Position numbers and translations under genes: made by a program
DNA from: Stutzerimonas stutzeri
GTDB taxonomy: Bacteria > Pseudomonadota > Gammaproteobacteria > Pseudomonadales > Pseudomonadaceae
Length of the DNA: 64,000 nucleotides
Assembly (NCBI RefSeq): GCF_024448695.1
Contig: NZ_JAMOHY010000016.1
Span: forward strand, 1 to 64,000
Direction: 5' to 3'
The notes under the pieces: model-generated
What the model was told of the DNA's origin: nothing
What the model saw: the letters and a program-made list of their open reading frames with translations, nothing else
Database searches by the model: none
Part shown: in pieces, positions 24,540 through 35,085 of the stretch
Layout: each line of letters begins with the position of its first letter
Position numbering within the stretch: position 1 is the first letter of the stretch

Positions 24540-25661
24540 CTAGCTCTTGATCGCCCGCAGGATGACGAACTTGGGCGTTGCTGCCACCTGCTCGACCTTG
24601 CCGAACAGCCGCTTGAGCTTGAGGTGGTAGCCCAGGTGACGGTTGCCGACGATCCACAGCTCGCCGCCCTTGCCCAGCGCCGCCTTGGCCTGGGTGAACA
24701 TGCGCCAGGCGAGGAAGTCACCGACTACCTGCTGTTGGTGGAACGGCGGGTTGCACAGCACCAGATCCAGCGAGGCGAGCGGTTGTTCAGCCAGGCCATC
24801 GCCAGCGCGAATCTCGACTGGACGCTCGCCGTGAATCGCCTGCCAGTTCTCCCGCGCCGATTGCACGGCCATGTAGCTTTCATCCACCAGCGTCAGCTGC
24901 GCCTGGACGTTGTGCAGGGCATAGACGATGCCGAGTACGCCGTTGCCACAGCCGAGATCGGCCACGCGCAGATCGCCCAGCGCCCGTGGCAGGTGTGGCA
25001 GGAACGCGCGAGTGCCGATATCCAGGCCCTCACGGCAGAAGAGGTTGGCGTGGTTGAGCAGCTCCAGGCGCGGCTCGTCCAGGCGATAGCGGGTCGGGTA
25101 GGGCGAGACCGGCGCGGGTTTTTCGGCCGGGGTGGCCAACAGCAGGCGCGCTTTTTTTACCGCCAGCGAGGCCTGCACAGGACCGATATAGCGTTCCAGC
25201 AGATCGCCGGCAGCACGCGGCAGGTGCTTGACCATCGCGGCGGCAATCACCTGGGCGCCGGGCGCCAACTGAGCGTGCAGACGAATCAGCTGCTCCTCCA
25301 GCAGCGCCAGCGTCTTGGGTACGCGGATCAATACGCAGTCGAAGGGGCCGGTCAGGCGTTCGCTGGCCGGTACGAAGTCGATACCGGGCAGGTCGTTGCG
25401 TTGCAGGTTCTTGTCCAGGGCGAGATGGGCCAGGTGCGAGTCACCACTGCTGACGATCTGCGCATGGCCGGCCAGTGAACAGGCCAGCGCGCCGAAGTTG
25501 TCGTTGAGCACCAGTACCCGCGCGTTGGACGGCAGGCCTTGTTCGTGCAGATGGGCGAGCAGGTACTCGTCGGCGGCATCGAAGGCCTGCAGCGGCTCGT
25601 TGGCCTGTTCCGGTTGTCGAATCAGGTCGAGACGGGCGAAGGGCGTTTCAAGAATAGGCAT
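24540..25661 (-). CDS. rlmG: 23S rRNA (guanine-1835-N2)-methyltransferase RlmG
   Basis: A 373-residue tandem methyltransferase-like protein. The N-terminal domain has degenerate SAM motifs (VLVLNDNFGALAC). The catalytic C-terminal domain has VADLGCGNGVLGI (about 235) and the NPPFHQQ motif (about 305) of N2-guanine methyltransferases. The length matches E. coli RlmG. I chose the ATG at 25661 (MPILETPFARLDL); the frame opens far upstream but that part runs antisense to fpr. Divergent from fpr. Confidence 0.93.
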   Translation of the reverse strand: MPILETPFARLDLIRQPEQANEPLQAFDAADEYLLAHLHEQGLPSNARVLVLNDNFGALACSLAGHAQIVSSGDSHLAHLALDKNLQRNDLPGIDFVPASERLTGPFDCVLIRVPKTLALLEEQLIRLHAQLAPGAQVIAAAMVKHLPRAAGDLLERYIGPVQASLAVKKARLLLATPAEKPAPVSPYPTRYRLDEPRLELLNHANLFCREGLDIGTRAFLPHLPRALGDLRVADLGCGNGVLGIVYALHNVQAQLTLVDESYMAVQSARENWQAIHGERPVEIRAGDGLAEQPLASLDLVLCNPPFHQQQVVGDFLAWRMFTQAKAALGKGGELWIVGNRHLGYHLKLKRLFGKVEQVAATPKFVILRAIKS

Positions 25662-25766
25662 AGGAACTGGCGGTGTTTGTCGGCGGCGGATTGGGGTATC
25701 AATACTCGCAAGGGCTGGACGGTCGCGATGGGCTGAATCCGGCTGATTTTGCAAAGGGAGTGAAGT

Positions 25767-26543
25767 ATGACCGTCAGCGAAGAGAAGTTCACCCGCCAGC
25801 GTCTGCTCGAGGTGCAGACGCTGACGCCGACGCTGTTCACCCTGCGCACCACGCGCGACCCGGGCTTTCGTTTCACGGCGGGCCAGTTCGCCCGGCTTGG
25901 CGTGCGCAAGCCCAGCGGCTCCATTGTCTGGCGGGCCTATTCGATGGTGTCCGCACCGCACGATGAATTCCTCGATTTCTTCTCCATAGTGGTGCCTGAT
26001 GGCGAGTTCACCAGCGAACTGAGCCGGCTCAAAGTGGGAGACGAGCTGCTGATCGACAAGCAGGCGTTCGGCTTTCTGACCCTCGACCGCTTCCCCGACG
26101 GGCGCGACCTCTGGCTGCTGGCCACCGGCACCGGGCTGGCGCCGTTCCTTTCTATCCTGCAGGACTTCGAAGTGTGGCAGCGCTTCGAGCGCATCGTGCT
26201 GGTCTACAGCGCACGTACCGAATCGGAGCTGGCCTATCAGCAACTGATCCGTGAGCTGCCGCAACGTGATTATCTGGAAGGGCTGGGCCGCAAACTGACC
26301 TACCTGCCGGTGGTGACCCGTGAGCAGGTGCCCGGCGCGCTTAACGGACGCATCACCCAGCTGATCGAAAGCGGCGAACTGGAGCGCGTGGCTGATTTGC
26401 AACTGACTCCCGAGCACTCGCGCATCATGCTTTGCGGCAACCCGCAGATGATCGAAGACACTCGCCAGCTACTCAAAACCCGTGATCTCAACCTGGCGTT
26501 GACCCGCAGGCCGGGGCAGGTGGCGGTGGAGAACTATTGGTAG
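25767..26543 (+). CDS. fpr: Ferredoxin-NADP+ reductase Fpr
   Basis: A 258-residue bacterial FNR with the FAD-binding motif RAYSMVSAP near residue 51, the NADP-binding segment LLATGTGLAPFLSIL near 112, and a C-terminus ending VAVENYW, typical of subclass I bacterial reductases. It exchanges electrons between NADPH and ferredoxin or flavodoxin and in pseudomonads serves oxidative stress and iron release. AAGGGAGTGAAGT upstream is a strong ribosome site. The palindromic repeat begins at its stop codon. Confidence 0.94.
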   Translation: MTVSEEKFTRQRLLEVQTLTPTLFTLRTTRDPGFRFTAGQFARLGVRKPSGSIVWRAYSMVSAPHDEFLDFFSIVVPDGEFTSELSRLKVGDELLIDKQAFGFLTLDRFPDGRDLWLLATGTGLAPFLSILQDFEVWQRFERIVLVYSARTESELAYQQLIRELPQRDYLEGLGRKLTYLPVVTREQVPGALNGRITQLIESGELERVADLQLTPEHSRIMLCGNPQMIEDTRQLLKTRDLNLALTRRPGQVAVENYW

Positions 26544-26653
26544 GGTGGATGGCCGAAGCCATCCGCGCGTAGCGATGGCTGATCCGGCACAAGGCCGTTG
26601 CGTGTCCGTTCCCGTTTCGGGTGGAAAATCGCTTCGCGCGTTTTCCACCCTGC
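26540..26653. repeat. GTAGGGTGGAT palindromic repeat, copy 3 (two hairpins)
   Basis: GTAGGGTGGATGGC begins at 26540, and GGATGGC pairs with GCCATCC across CGAA. A second hairpin downstream pairs GGGTGGAAAA with TTTTCCACCC, ending at 26653. The two-hairpin layout and outer arms match the copy at 54882. The left end overlaps the fpr stop codon. Confidence 0.7.
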
Positions 26654-26659
26654 AAGAAA

Positions 26660-26691
26660 AAGCCCCCGTCCGAATTTTCGGAAGGGGGCTT
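26660..26691 (-). terminator. Rho-independent terminator of gdhA
   Basis: AAGCCCCC pairs with GGGGGCTT, with an inner TCCGAA/TTCGGA stem. Read on the minus strand, the hairpin is followed by TTTTTCTT. It lies 30 bases past the gdhA stop. Confidence 0.88.
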
Positions 26692-26720
26692 ATCGTTTTG
26701 CTTGACGCGTGCCGCTGCTT

Positions 26721-28091
<1,371 letters not shown>

Positions 28092-28242
28092 TTATTAAAT
28101 TTTTTTGGCCGGCGACTTTAGCAAACAAGTTTTGCCCGGCGAAAGGGCGGACTGAGCGGATGGTGCCACTTTCTGATGCGCGCCATGCGCAAACCGGGCT
28201 TTTCGGCCTCGCCTGAGCGACGACGGAGGTTGAAGAGTTCCG

Positions 28243-28779
28243 ATGGTTTTACTGAATGGAACGGTGCGAATGATTGTTGTCATCATGGGTGTTTCCGGGA
28301 GCGGCAAGACCACCATCGGCGAACGGCTTGCAGCCCGTCTGGGATGCGGCTTCTCGGATGCCGATCAGTATCACGGGGCGGCCAACAAGGCAAAAATGGC
28401 CGAGGGTATCGCGTTGACCGACGAGGACCGTCAGCCCTGGCTGGACGCGATGCACAACGCAATTGTGGAGCGGGTTCGCCAGGGTGCCGATCACGTGTTT
28501 GCCTGCTCGGCGCTCAAACGATGGTATCGCGACGTGCTGCGCGGAAATGTCGCAGAGGTGAGGCTGGTCTTCCTGCATGGTCCGCCTGAAATCCTTGCTG
28601 AGCGAGTCAGGAATCGTCGGGGACACTTTTTCGACCCTGCGCTGCTGGATGATCAATTGGCCGTACTTGAGCCGCCCGGACCGGAGGAGGCGATGGCGGT
28701 GGATATCCGCCTGACACCGGACGAGATTGTCGAGCAGATCGCTCAGGGACTGGCTGCGCGACAGGGCGTGAGTGAATGA
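28243..28779 (+). CDS. gntK: Gluconokinase GntK
   Basis: A 178-residue P-loop kinase with Walker A GVSGSGKTT, GFSDADQYHGAANKAKM for substrate binding, and VFACSALKRWYRDVLRG, typical of GntK. It phosphorylates gluconate to 6-phosphogluconate for the Entner-Doudoroff pathway. Two starts are possible: ATG at 28243 after GAAGAG, or ATG at 28270 (MIVVIMGVSGSG), which is nearer the usual family N-terminus. No gluconate transporter or GntR gene is adjacent. Confidence 0.9.
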   Translation: MVLLNGTVRMIVVIMGVSGSGKTTIGERLAARLGCGFSDADQYHGAANKAKMAEGIALTDEDRQPWLDAMHNAIVERVRQGADHVFACSALKRWYRDVLRGNVAEVRLVFLHGPPEILAERVRNRRGHFFDPALLDDQLAVLEPPGPEEAMAVDIRLTPDEIVEQIAQGLAARQGVSE

Positions 28780-28791
28780 CGGGTACTCGGT

Positions 28792-29580
28792 TTACTGCTC
28801 GGCCCGCTCGCAGCGATCACGACCGGCCCGCTTGGCGCACATCAGGGCCGCATCGGCACGGTTGATGGCGCTGGAATAGCTTTCCTCACCTTGCAGTTGC
28901 GCAATGCCCATGCTCACGGTGACGTTCAATTGCTGGTCGTCGATCCGCACCACCAGCGAGGCGATACTGGCGCCCAGTCGCTGCATGACCCGTTCGGCGG
29001 TATCGATCATGGTTTCGGGCATCAGGATGAGGAATTCCTCGCCACCCCAGCGTCCGCACAGATCTTGTTCACGGATTTCCGCCTCCATCACGCGCGCAAC
29101 TTCCACCAGTACATGGTCGCCGACCTCATGCCCGTGGGCATCGTTGATCACCTTGAAACGATCAATATCCAGCATGGCAATGGACAGTGGTCGCTCGTAG
29201 CGTCTGGCTCGATCCACCTCGTCACGCAGGCGCTCGGTCAACAGGCGCCGATTGGCGATACCGGTGAGGGCGTCATGGGTTGACGCCTCGCGCAGCGAGA
29301 TATTCAGGTCCTGCATCATGGTCTGGTAGCGGTCGGAAATGCGCGCAACCTTCTCCAGCTGGCGCAGCTGCTTCTCGAAGCGTGCGGACATGCACAGCTC
29401 TCGCTCGCGGGCGAGGCTCTGGTAACCGTCGGATACCCGTGCGATGCGCTCGATGCGTTCGAGCAGGTCGTGATGAGCCCCCCACAACTGGCTCAGGGCT
29501 TCCTTCAGTGGGTGACCTTCATGGCGCGTGTCGGCGAGGAGGGTACTGACCTGTTGCTCAAGCGGAGTCGTGCCGCGCAT
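28792..29580 (-). CDS. siaD: Diguanylate cyclase SiaD
   Basis: A 262-residue cytoplasmic protein with an N-terminal helical/coiled region (about 1-95) and a C-terminal GGDEF domain with an intact active site (RWGGEEF near residue 180). It makes c-di-GMP. In P. aeruginosa SiaD is switched on by unphosphorylated SiaC, whose gene lies 12 bases upstream here. Operon order siaA-siaB-siaC-siaD is conserved. No membrane segment is visible. Confidence 0.93.
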   Translation of the reverse strand: MRGTTPLEQQVSTLLADTRHEGHPLKEALSQLWGAHHDLLERIERIARVSDGYQSLARERELCMSARFEKQLRQLEKVARISDRYQTMMQDLNISLREASTHDALTGIANRRLLTERLRDEVDRARRYERPLSIAMLDIDRFKVINDAHGHEVGDHVLVEVARVMEAEIREQDLCGRWGGEEFLILMPETMIDTAERVMQRLGASIASLVVRIDDQQLNVTVSMGIAQLQGEESYSSAINRADAALMCAKRAGRDRCERAEQ

Positions 29581-29592
29581 ATCGTTCTTCCG

Positions 29593-29970
29593 CTAGTCGT
29601 GGCTGAGGATGGAAAAGGCAAAGGTGCAGTCTTCCTTGAACTCTTCGGCGAGTTCGACCACACGCTCGTTGTGGCGGTCGTAGTACCAGTTGACGGCAAC
29701 GGACTTGCCCTCCTGATGAGCCGCTTCGAGCAGGTCGAAAATGTCCATCATCGCCTTGATGCTGCTGGTGTTGAGATACAGCAAGCGCAGTTCGAGGCTG
29801 AACGGACGCTCGGCTTCGGCAAGAAAGCGTTCGATCCACTGGTAGATCTGATGGAAGAGTTCATAGGAGTTTTCGGGGTAGGAGTCTCCCTGCATCGAGA
29901 GGCTGCCGGCAGCCCAGTCGGACTGGATGGCGGGGGTGGATTGACTGCCTGGAAGTGCAAAATCGTTCAT
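29593..29970 (-). CDS. siaC: SiaC, biofilm regulation phosphoprotein (DUF1987)
   Basis: A 125-residue DUF1987 protein. It carries the LRLLYLNTSSIKAM segment in which Thr68 occupies the same number as the residue phosphorylated by SiaB in P. aeruginosa. Unphosphorylated SiaC binds SiaD and stimulates c-di-GMP synthesis; SiaB and SiaA set its phosphorylation state. It sits 20 bases after siaB and 12 bases before siaD. Confidence 0.93.
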   Translation of the reverse strand: MNDFALPGSQSTPAIQSDWAAGSLSMQGDSYPENSYELFHQIYQWIERFLAEAERPFSLELRLLYLNTSSIKAMMDIFDLLEAAHQEGKSVAVNWYYDRHNERVVELAEEFKEDCTFAFSILSHD

Positions 29971-29990
29971 GTAAGACGTGCTCTACGTAT

Positions 29991-30533
29991 TCAGATGACG
30001 GCGCTGAGGCTGACGAAACAGAGTCCATCGGCAACCGGCTGCAAGGAGGCGCGCAAGGGCTCGCTGGATTTTCGGGCGATATCGATCAGCCCCAGACCTG
30101 CGCCGGAAATCACGTGTTCGTTGCGTGGCTTGCGCAGCTGCTCCTTGTACATGGCCTTGAGCTCGGCCTTGTCCAGCAGTGCCAGCTTGTCGATGGCGGT
30201 CAGCAGCGTCGCGCCATCGGCGGCTTCGATCAGGTTGCCGGCCGAGACCACATAGCGGCCCTGTTCATCACGCGAAACCACGACGGTGGCGCCGGCCTGC
30301 TGGTCGGTCCAGTTCTTTTCGCGGGTGTAATGACGGATGTTCTGGGTCATCTCGATGTAGGCGGCAAACACGTCCATCGCCGATGAGGGGTGCGCGTGCT
30401 CGGCTTCCATGTAATTGCGCAGGGCGTTGCCTATTTCCTCGATCAGGCTGCGCGAAATCGGGCCGTTGAAACACAGCATGATCTGCTGCTGGTTGTAGCG
30501 ATCGCGCATGGCAAACAGGTCAAGAGGTTCCAT
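29991..30533 (-). CDS. siaB: SiaB family protein kinase
   Basis: A 180-residue protein whose sequence (EMTQNIRHYTREKN, VVSRDEQGRYVVSAGNL, ISGAGLGLIDIARKS) matches the SiaB/DUF6272 kinase family with a histidine-kinase-like ATP fold; the GLGLIDIARKS stretch looks like the G2-type box. SiaB phosphorylates SiaC. It lies 23 bases after siaA and reads as the second gene of the sia operon. Confidence 0.9.
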   Translation of the reverse strand: MEPLDLFAMRDRYNQQQIMLCFNGPISRSLIEEIGNALRNYMEAEHAHPSSAMDVFAAYIEMTQNIRHYTREKNWTDQQAGATVVVSRDEQGRYVVSAGNLIEAADGATLLTAIDKLALLDKAELKAMYKEQLRKPRNEHVISGAGLGLIDIARKSSEPLRASLQPVADGLCFVSLSAVI

Positions 30534-30556
30534 GGATCACTCCGTGTGGGATTCGC

Positions 30557-32545
30557 TCAGTCGAACCGGAAAAACAGCATTGTAATGTCGTCGCGTTGTG
30601 GATTGTCACCCTGATAGGCGGCCAGTGCGGCGCTGAACGCCTCGCGCTGTTCAGCCAGTGGCAACCGGGCATTCTGGCGGACCAGTGCGGCGAAGCGGCT
30701 GTTGCCGAAGCCGTAGCCCCGATCACCCCCGGCCTGGTCGAGGAAGCCGTCAGTGGTCATGTAGAACGTGCGTCCGGGCAGCAACTCGACATCGCTGTTG
30801 TGGTACTCGCCAGGCCATTTGTCTCCGATGGCGCGGCGAGCGGCCCGGATTTCCCGCACTTCGCCACCCTCGCAGTAAAGCAGGGCGATTTTCGCGCCGG
30901 AATAGATGACTTTTCGCTGCTGCAAATCGACATATGCCAGGCCCAGATCCACATTGGTCGCCAGCCCATGGGCCTGGCCGCCCTCGTGCAGCATGCCGCG
31001 CACGATGGCGTCGGTGCGGGTGAGTGCCGCCGCGGGGTCGCCGAAGTCGACCGTGTCGAGCGCCTGATCGATGGCTGCGTGGGCGAGCATGGTCATCAGT
31101 GCGCCGGGCACGCCGTGGCCGGCGCAATCGACGATGCCGAACAGGCAGCCACGCGGGTCTGCGCGGTACAGATAGAAGTCGCCACCTACCACATCACGCG
31201 GCCTCCAGAGCACCGCAAGGTTGTCGCCCATGTTATCCGCCATTTGCCGGTTGGGCAGGATGGCGCTCTGGATCAGGCTGGCGTAGTCGATGGAGTCGTC
31301 GATCTTCTTGTGCGCAACAACCATTTCACGGTTGGCCTGCTCCAGCTCATGGGTGCGCTCGCGGACCCGGTCTTCGAGTTCGGCGGTATGTCGGCGGACC
31401 TGCTGTGCCATGGTCTCGAAGGCGGCGCTCAGCTCGCCGATTTCATCATTACGGTTGGTTGGCAGGGGCACGCCGTAATGCCCGGCGGCCAGTGCCTGGG
31501 CGCTGATACGCAGGTGTCGCAAAGGCTTGAGTACGCGCTTCTCCACCAGCCAGGCTGCGGCTGCAATCACGGCCAGCATCAGCAGCAGAAAAAGACCGAT
31601 TGCCGGTAGTAACGGGCGGATTTCCACAACCTGGGCTGTGCTCAGGTCTACCGAACTGGCCACGAACCACTGGAGTTCGGGAATCCAGCTGAGCGCCAGC
31701 AGGCGAGGGCTGCCGTCAAGGCTGACTTCGAGCGTCATGACCTCGCCGGGTGCTGCGCGACTGCTGGTCATGATCTGGCGCAGCGCCTTGGCGTCGCTCA
31801 TGTCGTCCAGCAGGCCGAGCAGGTTGGTCGCCAGCGAGCGTCCGCGTGAGGTGTCGGCGTTGAGCGTCACCAGATTCTGGTTCGGATGCACGAGAATCGA
31901 GCCGTGGGCGTCGAGCACCATGGATTCGGTGCCTGTCCGGTCCGAGGCGACCAGCTCCTGAATAAACATGCTCAGGTCTATGCCGGATCCCACCAGGCCC
32001 AATGTGCGCTCCCCTTCGCGCACCGGGACGTTGAACCAGATCTTCAGTTCGCCGGTCACCGCCGAGCGGTCGACATTGATCTGATAGGGTGTGGCCGATG
32101 CGAGCGCCAGATAGAACCACTCGTCGCGCGAACCGGGTTCCAGCATGTAGCGCGGTGACTGGCTCGGGGCCTGGTTGGGGCCGTTGGCGTAATAGCCGTT
32201 GCTTTGTGCGGATGCGGCGAAATAAAGCTGGCCCCCGAAGGCCTGTTGAAAACTTGCGGCTTCACGGAAAAACAGCTCGCGCCACTGCGGGTCCTGTTCG
32301 TCTTTCAGCCAGGCAAGGGTGAGCTGGGAGCCTGCCAGTCGCTGTGCCAGTGCCAGCTCGCGGGAAACCGGTGCGAACATCCGCTCACGGTTGAGCTGGA
32401 CCAGGTTGCGTGCATAGGCTTCGCCGAAACGCTTCTGCATGCCGTCGAGCACTTCGTGGCCAATGAGGCCGGCAATCGCAAGTGCAAGCAGGCAGGTCAG
32501 CAGCAGAGCCAGCAGCGATTTGCCACGCAATCCGAGTGCGGCCAT
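30557..32545 (-). CDS. siaA: SiaA, membrane PP2C phosphatase with Cache and HAMP domains
   Basis: A 662-residue protein. It has an N-terminal membrane helix (about 10-30), a periplasmic dCache-like sensor (about 35-300), a second helix (about 310-335), a HAMP domain (about 336-390), a short coiled coil and a SpoIIE/PP2C phosphatase domain (about 420-660). The phosphatase domain has Asp motifs GGDFYLY and FGIVDCAGHGVPGALM. SiaA dephosphorylates SiaC and so activates SiaD. It is the first gene of the operon; an unusual perfect palindrome lies 34-47 bases upstream of its start. Confidence 0.93.
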   Translation of the reverse strand: MAALGLRGKSLLALLLTCLLALAIAGLIGHEVLDGMQKRFGEAYARNLVQLNRERMFAPVSRELALAQRLAGSQLTLAWLKDEQDPQWRELFFREAASFQQAFGGQLYFAASAQSNGYYANGPNQAPSQSPRYMLEPGSRDEWFYLALASATPYQINVDRSAVTGELKIWFNVPVREGERTLGLVGSGIDLSMFIQELVASDRTGTESMVLDAHGSILVHPNQNLVTLNADTSRGRSLATNLLGLLDDMSDAKALRQIMTSSRAAPGEVMTLEVSLDGSPRLLALSWIPELQWFVASSVDLSTAQVVEIRPLLPAIGLFLLLMLAVIAAAAWLVEKRVLKPLRHLRISAQALAAGHYGVPLPTNRNDEIGELSAAFETMAQQVRRHTAELEDRVRERTHELEQANREMVVAHKKIDDSIDYASLIQSAILPNRQMADNMGDNLAVLWRPRDVVGGDFYLYRADPRGCLFGIVDCAGHGVPGALMTMLAHAAIDQALDTVDFGDPAAALTRTDAIVRGMLHEGGQAHGLATNVDLGLAYVDLQQRKVIYSGAKIALLYCEGGEVREIRAARRAIGDKWPGEYHNSDVELLPGRTFYMTTDGFLDQAGGDRGYGFGNSRFAALVRQNARLPLAEQREAFSAALAAYQGDNPQRDDITMLFFRFD

Positions 32546-32578
32546 GCGAGTTTTCCCTTCGCGCCTGAATGGCTCACG

Positions 32579-32592
32579 CGATCATGTGATCG
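32579..32592. promoter_or_regulatory. Perfect 14-base palindrome upstream of siaABCD
   Basis: CGATCATGTGATCG is fully self-complementary apart from the central TG dinucleotide axis, with six-base arms CGATCA/TGATCG. It lies 34-47 bases before the siaA ATG, in a promoter-proximal position. No regulator can be named from the sequence. Confidence 0.3.
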
Positions 32593-32734
32593 TATGGCCT
32601 GGATAGGTAAGGCGCACGATTATCCAGATATTCGCGTGCTTTGCCATCAGCCTTGGTGAGTAGACCTTAGTGTCTGTTCCATGCCACACACCCGGTGCGG
32701 TTGCATCCCCTCGTAGGCCCGAGCCCGGAGCTGC

Positions 32735-33046
32735 CTACTCGACGATGACCCGGCCGCGCATGTCCGGGTGTGGGCCGCAGATATAGTCATGGCGGCCCGG
32801 CTGGTCGAAACGGTGTTGCCAGGCGTCACCAGGAAACAGCGGCTCGGACTCCTCCAGTCCCGCGGCCTGGAACCATACGGTGTGATAGCCGCGTTTCTCC
32901 GTGCTGACCCAGCGCACCGTATCTCCGGCTCGAATGTGTATCTCGGCAGGTACGAACTGCATGTTTTCCATGCGCACTTCGACCTCTGCCGCCCAGGTCG
33001 TAGCGCTTAACAGCAGCACACCCGGAACCCAGCCTATCCGCTTCAT
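32735..33046 (-). CDS. Small periplasmic cupredoxin (plastocyanin/azurin-like)
   Basis: A 103-residue protein with a signal peptide (MKRIGWVPGVLLLSATTWA) and a one-domain cupredoxin fold. Type 1 copper ligands can be placed at a His in RGYHTVWF and at the C-terminal Cys-His-Met set in YICGPHPDMRG. It probably carries single electrons in the periplasm. The ATG at 33046 has GAGG eight bases upstream; an in-frame GTG at 33055 is less likely. It stands between siaABCD and ettA with no obvious partner. Confidence 0.85.
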   Translation of the reverse strand: MKRIGWVPGVLLLSATTWAAEVEVRMENMQFVPAEIHIRAGDTVRWVSTEKRGYHTVWFQAAGLEESEPLFPGDAWQHRFDQPGRHDYICGPHPDMRGRVIVE

Positions 33047-33140
33047 CACTGTCACCTCGTCGGGCTTTCAAATCCCGAGTGTCAGTCCACCGTGACGGCG
33101 CCGCAAGAGCCTGCGACAGCATCCCGCAGCACGCATAAAA

Positions 33141-33164
33141 AACCCCCGCAAGATGGCGGGGGTT
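33141..33164 (-). terminator. Rho-independent terminator of ettA
   Basis: AACCCCCGC (33141-33149) pairs with GCGGGGGTT (33156-33164). On the minus strand it is followed by TTTTTT. It lies 28 bases after the ettA stop and 95 bases before the cupredoxin start. Confidence 0.88.
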
Positions 33165-33191
33165 CGGAAGGCGCGGGAAAGAAGACGCGGC

Positions 33192-34859
33192 CTACTGCGC
33201 CAGCTTCTTGTAACGCACCCGGTGCGGTTGCGAAGCGGCATCGCCGAGGCGTTTCTTGCGATCGGCTTCGTACTCGGTGTAGTTGCCTTCGAAGAACAGG
33301 ATGTCGCCATCATCCTCGTAGGAGAGGATGTGCGTGGCGACGCGGTCAAGGAACCAGCGATCGTGAGAGATCACGATGGCCGCGCCGGGAAAGTCCAGCA
33401 GCGCCTCTTCCAGCGAGCGCAGGGTTTCCACGTCGAGATCGTTGGACGGTTCGTCGAGCAGCAGCACGTTGGCGCCTTCCTTGAGTGTCAGCGCCAGGTG
33501 CAGACGACCGCGCTCACCACCGGACAGGTCCTTGACGAACTTCTGCTGGTCGCCACCCTTGAAGTTGAAGCGGCCCACATAGGTGCGCGAGGGTACTTCG
33601 TAGTTGCCGATGCGGATCATGTCGGAACCGTTGGATACGGCTTCCCAGACGGTCTTGCTGCCATCCAGGTCTTCGCGGCCCTGGTCCACGCAGGCAACCT
33701 GCACGGTGTCGCCGATCTCGATGCTGCCCGCGTCCGGCTGCTCCTTGCCCATGATCATGCGGAACAGTGTGGACTTGCCTGCGCCGTTGCCGCCGATCAC
33801 GCCGACGATGGCGCCTTTGGGCATGCTGAACGAGAGGTTGTCGATCAGCACGCGGTCGCCGTAGCCCTTGCTCACGTTCTTGAAGTCGATGACCTTGTCG
33901 CCCAGGCGCGGACCGGCGGGAATGTAGATCTCGTTGGTTTCGCTGCGTTTCTGGAATTCCTGCGACTGCAGTTCCTCAAAGCGCTGCAGGCGTGCCTTGG
34001 ACTTGGCCTGGCGCGCCTTGGCACCCTTGCGCACCCACTCCAGCTCTTCTTTCATGGCCTTTTCATGGGCCGACTGCTGCTTGGATTCCTGCGCCAGACG
34101 GTTGGATTTGGCCTCCAGCCAGCCCGAGTAGTTGCCCTCGTAGGGGATGCCCGCGCCACGGTCGAGTTCGAGAATCCATCCGGCGACGTTGTCGAGGAAG
34201 TAGCGGTCGTGGGTGATGGCCACCACGGTGCCGGGGAAGTCGTGGAGGAAGCGCTCCAGCCAGGCCACCGAGTCGGCGTCCAGGTGGTTGGTCGGTTCGT
34301 CCAGCAGCAGCATATCGGGCGCCGACAGCAGCAGGCGGCAGAGCGCCACGCGGCGCTTTTCGCCGCCGGACAGGTGCTCGACCCTGGCATCCCAGGCCGG
34401 CAGACGCAGCGCGTCGGCGGCGACTTCCAGCTGGCGCTCGAGATTGTGTCCGTCGCTGCTCTGCAGGATGGCTTCAAGCTTGGCCTGCTCGGCGGCCAGC
34501 TTGTCGAAGTCGGCATCGGGTTCGGCGTAGGCGGCATAGACCTCATCCAGGCGCGCCTGGGCATCCTTGATGACGCTCACCGCCTCTTCGACGACTTCGC
34601 GCACCGTCTTGCTCGGATCGAGCTCCGGCTCCTGGGGCAGGTAGCCGACGTTCAGTCCGGGCATGGCGCGTGCCTCGCCATCGAATTCGGTATCGACCCC
34701 GGCCATGATCCTCAGCAGTGTGGACTTGCCCGAACCATTGAGGCCCAGCACGCCGATCTTGGCGCCGGGGAAGAACGACAGGGAAATGTTCTTGAGAATT
34801 TCACGCTTCGGCGGAACGACTTTGCTAAGCCGATGCATGGTGTAGACGTATTGAGCCAT
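33192..34859 (-). CDS. ettA: Energy-dependent translational throttle protein EttA (ABC-F)
   Basis: A 555-residue ABC-F protein with two ATPase domains (Walker A GLNGSGKST near residue 40 and GGNGAGKST near 360; signatures LSGGEKRR and LSGGERGR), an arm insertion and a charged linker between them. EttA binds the ribosomal E site and gates the first peptide bond according to the ATP/ADP ratio. I chose the ATG at 34859 (MAQYVYTMHRLSK), the usual EttA N-terminus; the upstream Ser-rich extension is spurious. Divergent from the MorA-like gene. Confidence 0.95.
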   Translation of the reverse strand: MAQYVYTMHRLSKVVPPKREILKNISLSFFPGAKIGVLGLNGSGKSTLLRIMAGVDTEFDGEARAMPGLNVGYLPQEPELDPSKTVREVVEEAVSVIKDAQARLDEVYAAYAEPDADFDKLAAEQAKLEAILQSSDGHNLERQLEVAADALRLPAWDARVEHLSGGEKRRVALCRLLLSAPDMLLLDEPTNHLDADSVAWLERFLHDFPGTVVAITHDRYFLDNVAGWILELDRGAGIPYEGNYSGWLEAKSNRLAQESKQQSAHEKAMKEELEWVRKGAKARQAKSKARLQRFEELQSQEFQKRSETNEIYIPAGPRLGDKVIDFKNVSKGYGDRVLIDNLSFSMPKGAIVGVIGGNGAGKSTLFRMIMGKEQPDAGSIEIGDTVQVACVDQGREDLDGSKTVWEAVSNGSDMIRIGNYEVPSRTYVGRFNFKGGDQQKFVKDLSGGERGRLHLALTLKEGANVLLLDEPSNDLDVETLRSLEEALLDFPGAAIVISHDRWFLDRVATHILSYEDDGDILFFEGNYTEYEADRKKRLGDAASQPHRVRYKKLAQ

Positions 34860-35085
34860 GGAGACGAGTGCCCGTGACGAAGAAGAAGTGGAGGAGGAAG
34901 AATCCCGCTGGGAAAAGCGGGTCAAAGCAATTGGGCAAAGCTACCGGAATGCTCCAGGCAGGGCAAACCAACGTCCACGCAAATGGTGCTGGCACTTTGC
35001 CTTGATGTGCGTATTCTTGACACTCTGTGGCGTCAGCTTAATGACAGCCTGGTGATCCAGTCCAGAAGGCCTGATTCGCTTGACC

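Noticed and set aside
33153-34877. Plus-strand frame of 574 codons opposite ettA
   Set aside because: Pure shadow of ettA codon bias; composition (Val/Gly/Leu/His rich without motifs) matches no family.
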